13,119 bases of DNA from Ichthyophonus hoferi (taxonomy: Eukaryota > Opisthokonta > Ichthyosporea > Ichthyophonida > Ichthyophonidae), in contig NAOQ01000104.1 in assembly GCA_002751075.1 (NCBI GenBank), forward strand, positions 139,563 to 152,681. The letters run 5' to 3'. The notes beneath the pieces were generated by a model that saw nothing but the letters and a program-made list of their open reading frames with translations, was not told the origin of the DNA and searched no databases. Positions 8,870 to 13,119 of this stretch are shown one piece after another (the first letter of the stretch is position 1; each line of letters starts with the position of its first letter). The translations under genes and the position numbers were made by a program.

Positions 8870-9715
8870 ATTATTTACATTATTTACAAGTTTAATAAAA
8901 AGATTCCTAAATCACTAGACATGTGCATACAGATTCGATAATATTTATTAATAGTATTCATATATATTGGCTTATATAATAGGATCCTGAGTACATAAGA
9001 TCTTCACACTGTCCTAATGCCTATTGGTTAAGTTCTACCAGCGCTTTGCATTATATAAATAAACTAAAATAGGCTATTATTTACCATTTTACTTGCGGTG
9101 TATGTAACAGGCTTAAATAAAGAGTCAATATTAAACTAGGTTTCCTATTACATCCATGCTTTAAGCGCTTTAATCAGCTTATTAATAGCTGAGTCATAAA
9201 TAATAAAGATTAATTGTTCACATTCGTTTATGTTAAAGAGGCAGTCTAAGAAAAATCAATTGATGCGCTCCTCTACACAATAAATTAATTCACTATGAAT
9301 AACATTATACAAGGATATACGATTGGAATTTTTTAAGCATTACTCAGTTAATCACAACTAAGTATTATAATTTAAAGTTACAGATATTTATATTAGGAAA
9401 TTAAGAATTAATCTGGGCCAGTCATGCACTATAAGAAATATAGAGAAACACAAAATTTAGTGGTTTTCCTTCTAAGCAAGATCAAAAATAAAATTAACAA
9501 AGTAGCATATGCAAATAAGAACATAATGTTATAATCTTCAATTAAAATTTTAAATATCAATGTATAAAATTAAACAGAATGCCTTTTAGCCTTATTTTTG
9601 ATCCAATATATTAGGTTTGACGCTATCAGCTAAGAAAATAAATATATAAATGAGTTTAAAATATAGCAAGGAACTAGAATTTTGTAGATTGCGGGGACAC
9701 TGGTAGATAGCAATG
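8870..9715. other. Intergenic, nothing recognised
   Basis: Very AT-rich. A near-palindrome TCAGCT...AGCTGA (9174-9192) is the only structure noted. No coding signal was seen. Confidence 0.55.
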
Positions 9716-9755
9716 ACGATTGGTCTAATGAAACAACCAAATCGCATGCCTTTTC

Positions 9756-9778
9756 ATTGGTTTATTTGTTAAACCAAT
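9756..9778. repeat. Perfect hairpin, 9-bp stem, 5-nt loop
   Basis: ATTGGTTTA pairs with TAAACCAAT around the loop TTTGT. Both arms carry a CCAAT core. Confidence 0.85.
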
Positions 9779-9879
9779 CCGTTATTTACATGACCATTTA
9801 CGATTGGTTAGCTGGCTTTTTTGCTCATAAAAGGGGCTATTGGCTGAATTAGTTTGTTTAAAGCAAGGCGCTTCAAGAC

Positions 9880-9900
9880 TATTGGGCATTAGGCCCAATA
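9880..9900. repeat. Perfect hairpin, 8-bp stem, 5-nt loop
   Basis: TATTGGGC pairs with GCCCAATA around ATTAG. Both arms carry a CCAAT core. GC in the stem is unusual for this region. Confidence 0.85.
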
Positions 9901-10596
9901 TAATGTTTTACACATAGATCAATGTACCACTTACCATTGATGGGTTATTGCTTACGAGCAGTTTAAATAACGAATAGGAGTACTATTTTAAGAGTACAAC
10001 CAACCAACCAAATCATGATTATTTCAGAAATTGTGTATAAAGGCAACAAGCCGTTCCCCAAATAACAAGGTTCTGAATTGTATTTTTTGTTTTTTGCTTT
10101 TTTGTTGAAAGGCTTCAACTGCACTATTTACAATGGGTAATGATACTCTTTCTCCTGATCTACACTGCAGGTTTATCTGTAAAGTCATATGCTTGCTTGT
10201 CTTTGTGTTTTCCAATGATTGCATGTACAAGCAAGTTTGGGGGTAATAGGATGAGTGTGAGTGTGGAATAAATGTTTGATGTACCGAGTACATATAACTA
10301 AAGATTATCTAGACAGCTCTACTTCTCCCAATTCCAAAAACAGCATTGCATAATACTAAAATACACAGTTTAAAATAAAGTTCCCGACCATAGTTTTCAT
10401 GTTAAGAGTGTTTTGGTGCAGTTAACTCTGCTTTCTATACACGAGATTGAAAAAAAAAAAAAAACTTTTATTACTAAGTATATTATAATGCATGGTGCTA
10501 AACCTTAATAGTCATTACAAGTCCAAGCAGACGAAATCATACCCTTTTATCCTTCACATACCCTGGCTTATCTCTTACATTCTCTCACTACTATAG
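9901..10596 (+). other. Likely 5' region or first intron of the aminopeptidase gene
   Basis: The initiator exon should lie here or further left. Two tiny candidates end one base into a codon, as exon A requires: ATGG before GTAATG (ATG at 10133-10135) and ATGCATG before GTGCTA (ATG at 10488-10490). Neither can be chosen without transcripts. A minus-strand frame at 10024-10293 has no family similarity. An A15 run lies at 10450-10464. Confidence 0.35.
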
Positions 10597-10717
10597 ATTC
10601 AGTTAAGAAGGCTGGTGAACGCCATGTTCTCCCCACCACAGTGCGACCTGTGCATTATGACCTTACTCTCTGCCCTGATTTGGTGAACTTTGTTTACAAG
10701 GGACAAGAAGATATAAC
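10597..10717 (+). CDS. NPEPPS: Aminopeptidase exon A (first recognisable exon)
   Basis: This exon encodes LPTTVRPVHYDLTLCPDLVN followed by FVYKGQEDI, the standard opening of the M1 N-terminal domain. It ends at a GTAGGT donor, two bases into a codon. The acceptor is either CTATAG ending at 10596 or ATTCAG ending at 10602; both keep the same phase. The frame is open back to 10512 but has no ATG before LPTT, so the start codon must lie in an upstream exon. Confidence 0.88.
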
Positions 10718-13098
10718 GTAGGTTTTTACCTTAAACATTAACTTTAGTTATAAGTTTTCATTGGGTTTGTTTTAATGAGGAATTTATAGTTAGACTAAAA
10801 GTAATTATTAAGAAGTTTCACCTTTTTTTTTCTTCTTTTTTTTTTTTCTCTTCCAGATCATTGTTATATTTGTCCAAACCTATCCAAAACAATTTCATTG
10901 ATCATTTGCCTTTGAATGCCTTGGTATATATTTACAACTTTTCATTTATATTCGCTAAGAAAATTCTCCATATTTGAGTGATTTAAATTATTTACATCAA
11001 TAAGAAAGAATTTGTGCACAATTTAAAATTTATTCTGTTTAAATCAATCTAACAGGGTGTGAAACACAGTCTACAGATTAAGGAAACTGTCACTCAGATT
11101 ACACTCAATATCAAAGAGATCAACATTACTGTTGTTACCTTGACATTGGCTGATGGATCCAAGTATGTAGTACATGATGTCATGCTAATATATATATTCT
11201 GTTGTATTATATTGTAATTATATTGTAATATATTATAGTATATTACAATTTAATGCATTAAATTATATTGCATTAATATTATTATACATACTATTATACA
11301 TAACCAACCAATAATGTACATACATACATTTATACTCCCGGAGATATCAATATATATATATATGCTCCTACACAAGTACTGTATAGCTTATTTATTCAGT
11401 AATAACTCATATACATGTATTTTTTGAGGAGTAACAACTAATGATTGAAGTATTATGTTTTCATATTGTTAAAGTATAGTTTACAGGCAATGATAATGTG
11501 ATTAAAGAGTCCTTGCACACATAGTCCTATTGCTATCATAGCTCAAACTGGATTGATAACACTAACTAAGTCTTTCTATTTATGTAACATGAATAAAGCA
11601 TGTTATGTTATTTATAAGACATGTATTTGATTATTGTTATATCTAGGTAGATAAGTATACTGTGCTCCGAGTTACAAGTTCTTATTGTATGTTTTTATTG
11701 TTACGTTCTATTAGCTATAAATTTACTTGGTTTTTAATTTATTTATTATTGTACACCAAAGAATTTAGATCATATATATAGTTTATAATGTAATTAACTA
11801 TATACTATATGAGATAACGGTGTGTATTATAGCAATATACTAGTTATCTAAAAACAAAGACAACCACATTTTCTTATCATTTCCATCATTTCCTTTTTAG
11901 GCTCGAGGGCACAGTGTCTGTTGACAAAGAGGACGAGACCGCCACCTTTACTTTTAGCCAATCAGTGACTCCCCAGGACGCCATGCTGCACGTGGAATTC
12001 AACGCCATTTTGAATGATGAGATGTGTGGGTTCTATCGCAGTTCTTACGTTCGTCCTGATGGTACTAGCAGGTATGTAATGAAGGTTAACAATGATATTA
12101 TGACATAGATTTATTTAGAGTAACTGAATAGATGAGGGTTGTTTAGGGTGACCAATGGGATATGCTCCATTTATTTGATTTTTATATACCCACATATTTG
12201 TTTTACCGCACTCTAGTATACTTTTGCAAATGTGATTGGTATAGGGTGCTATATAAAGACAAAAGACAAGATGTAAGTCATGCGGTGGACCTTGTACCTG
12301 TGCTCACTGTATATCTATTATTCCTTTAGCTGGATGGCTGTTTCACAGATGGAACCTACTGATGCTAGACGGGCTTTCCCTTGTTGGGATGAGGTTGGTT
12401 TTCTAGTAAAGTTTTATACAATCACCCATAAAATAGCATAGGATTAGCGTAAGATATGGTAGGACACGATAAGATATTATGCAATTACAATACAATTCAA
12501 CCCCCTATGATATATTATTAGTACTGTTACAGTGTTGCCGTATTTGACTGGGTAATCTGTCGCAAATGCATAATTCAATGAGACAATGGCGATTGATTCT
12601 GATTGCTTTCCCCACCTATTACATTACTTCCAATCATATTAAGTAGATCAATCAGTCATACTGTGTTTAAATAGGTCACACTGTGATTATAATACGGAAA
12701 CAAGGCTAATAAAGCTAGTGGGTGTATGTATATACATAATATACATACCTATCAGCCTACTAACCTACCTACCTACATACACATACACACACAGCCATTG
12801 ATCAAGGCTACCTTTACCATCCACCTTACCGCAGAACGTGGCTTGGCTATCCTGAGTAACATGGATGCAGCAAGCACTGTAGACGTTCCAGACACCAACC
12901 TCACAGGTCTGTTTTTATCTCCATACTGTATATAGTAAGGGGCATACTATGTGCCAATAAGGTGAAAATTTTGAAATTTAACTATGTTAGTTATTGACCA
13001 ATGTTTTCCTTTAATCTGCAGAGGTGACGTTTGAGAAGACCCCTATTATGTCAACCTACTTGGTGGCTTTTCTAGTTGGTGAATTTGAATACGTTGAG
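10597..13098 (+). CDS. NPEPPS: M1 zinc aminopeptidase, puromycin-sensitive type, 5' part, spliced
   Basis: The likely product removes N-terminal residues from peptides in the cytosol (M1 family; PSA in animals, Aap1/Ape2 in yeast). Seven exons join in phase: 10597-10717, 10857-10923, 11056-11162, 11901-12071, 12330-12393, 12795-12906 and 13022-13098. All six introns are GT-AG. The joined frame has no stop. Recognisable family blocks, in order, are LPTTVRPVHYDLTL, LNDEMCGFYRS, MEPTDARRAFPCWDEP (shared by nearly all M1 enzymes, preceded by the conserved S1-site Gln in AVSQ), LIKATF, LSNMD and IMSTYLVAFLVGEFEYVE. This is the N-terminal beta-saddle domain. The GAMEN loop and HEXXH zinc site would follow past the window end. 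The 3' part is cut by the window edge, and the initiator exon is upstream and unidentified. The lack of any visible signal anchor fits the cytosolic PSA branch, but a membrane M1 enzyme cannot be excluded without the first exon. The family call is very secure; the ortholog symbol is an inference. Confidence 0.93.
10857..10923 (+). CDS. NPEPPS: Aminopeptidase exon B (22 codons, atypical for the family)
   Basis: The exon sits after a strong polypyrimidine tract ending in CTTCCAG and before a GTATAT donor. It encodes SLLYLSKPIQNNF then IDHLPLNAL. Phase requires it: exon A ends two bases into a codon and exon C starts on a codon boundary, so joining A directly to C would hit a stop at once. Compared with the human protein as I remember it, this adds about 25 residues between the FTFEG-like and IVLN-like strands. 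Confidence 0.75.
11056..11162 (+). CDS. NPEPPS: Aminopeptidase exon C
   Basis: The acceptor is TCTAACAG and the donor GTATGT. The exon encodes KETVTQITLNIKEINI and then LTLADGS, matching the family strand pattern (TNxIxLNxxEIxI). It starts on a codon boundary and ends two bases into the Lys codon completed by exon D. Confidence 0.88.
11163..11900 (+). other. Large AT-rich intron between exons C and D
   Basis: At 738 bp this is the longest intron seen here. Its 5' third (about 11190-11300 and 11349-11364) is TATAT/TTATAT simple sequence, which could form cruciforms. No coding frame or known element is visible in it. Confidence 0.8.
11901..12071 (+). CDS. NPEPPS: Aminopeptidase exon D
   Basis: The acceptor is CCTTTTTAG and the donor GTATGT. 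The exon encodes the sheet ending in LHVEFNAILNDEMCGFYRSS and YVRPDGTSR, matching the family motif LNDKMxGFYRSKY. Local GC is clearly higher than in the flanking introns, as expected for a constrained exon. The open frame continues into the intron to a stop near 12108, but that tail is not coding. Confidence 0.95.
12330..12393 (+). CDS. NPEPPS: Aminopeptidase exon E with the ARRAFPCWDE signature
   Basis: The exon encodes WMAVSQMEPTDARRAFPCWD plus E, the most conserved stretch of the M1 N-terminal domain. The Gln in AVSQ corresponds to the S1-pocket glutamine of the family. The acceptor is TCCTTTAG. The donor GTTGGT is weaker than the others, but the position is fixed because exon F continues with PLIKATF. 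Confidence 0.95.
12394..12794 (+). other. 401-bp intron with TACTAAC branch point and ACCT/CACA acceptor tract
   Basis: A perfect TACTAAC lies at 12758-12764, 30 nt before the splice acceptor, the expected distance for a branch point. The usual pyrimidine run is replaced by an ACCT then ACATAC/CACA simple repeat leading to the AG. Nothing else is recognisable in the intron. Confidence 0.7.
12795..12906 (+). CDS. NPEPPS: Aminopeptidase exon F
   Basis: The exon encodes PLIKATFTIHLTAERG, LAILSNMDAAS and VPDTNLT, matching the family blocks EPAIKATF and ALSNM. The acceptor is CACACAG and the donor GTCTGT, one base into a Glu codon finished by exon G. The frame is also open upstream to 12726 and downstream to 12935. 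The upstream extension is simple-sequence intron DNA and has no family similarity. Confidence 0.94.
13022..13098 (+). CDS. NPEPPS: Aminopeptidase exon G, last in window
   Basis: The acceptor is AATCTGCAG. The exon encodes EVTFEKTPIMSTYLVAFLVG then EFEYVE, the end of the N-terminal domain (family: TPxMSTYLVAFVVG). It ends at a strong GTAAGA donor on a codon boundary. The following intron runs off the window. Confidence 0.94.
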
Positions 13099-13119
13099 GT
13101 AAGATTTATGTTTAGAGTC

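Larger units (their letters stand above)
9719..9900. promoter_or_regulatory. Cluster of seven CCAAT/ATTGG boxes
   Basis: CCAAT or its complement occurs at 9719, 9756, 9774, 9803, 9839, 9881 and 9895, in both orientations. At this base composition less than one is expected in 180 bp. CCAAT is the core bound by the NF-Y/HAP complex. The cluster lies about 700-880 bp upstream of the first recognisable aminopeptidase exon, so it may belong to that promoter. A decayed repeat with CCAAT-bearing arms is the other option. Confidence 0.4.

Noticed and set aside
10024-10293. 89-codon minus-strand open frame.
   Set aside because: No family similarity. This length is near chance expectation for frames in 13 kb of such DNA, and the frame overlaps the probable 5' region of the aminopeptidase gene.

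Overview
This is AT-rich eukaryotic nuclear DNA with spliced genes. The evidence is a conserved protein broken into short exons by GT-AG introns, one TACTAAC branch point, a TA-flanked Tc1/mariner-type transposon, microsatellites and tRNA-like repeat fragments. The host could be an invertebrate or a basal fungus. The aminopeptidase exons resemble both groups, and I cannot settle the lineage from this window.

Layout: 1-3600 is gene-poor AT-rich DNA holding simple repeats and a few unrecognised coding-like scraps. 3603-5021 is a dead Tc1/mariner-superfamily (DDE_3-type) transposon in minus orientation, with roughly 150-bp terminal inverted repeats and TA on both sides. 5022-9700 is gene-poor and repeat-bearing: two direct copies of a 185-190 bp dispersed repeat (5607-5791 and 7204-7393), two tRNA-like stretches that may be SINE heads (about 7097-7155 plus, 8806-8859 minus), and small islands of higher GC at about 5798-6310 and 8582-8707. 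9719-9900 holds seven CCAAT/ATTGG pentamers and two perfect hairpins. It may be promoter DNA for the gene to its right.

From about 10597 to the window end, seven consecutive exons of an M1-family zinc aminopeptidase (puromycin-sensitive aminopeptidase type) run on the plus strand. They cover the N-terminal beta domain up to just before the catalytic domain. The zinc site (HEXXH...E) and the GAMEN loop lie beyond the right edge. The initiator exon is unresolved. This is the only functional-looking gene here. The most unusual points are an extra exon in its N-terminal domain, the two-helical-turn spacing of motifs in the transposon's right terminal repeat, and the CCAAT cluster. I found no convincing novel multi-gene system.
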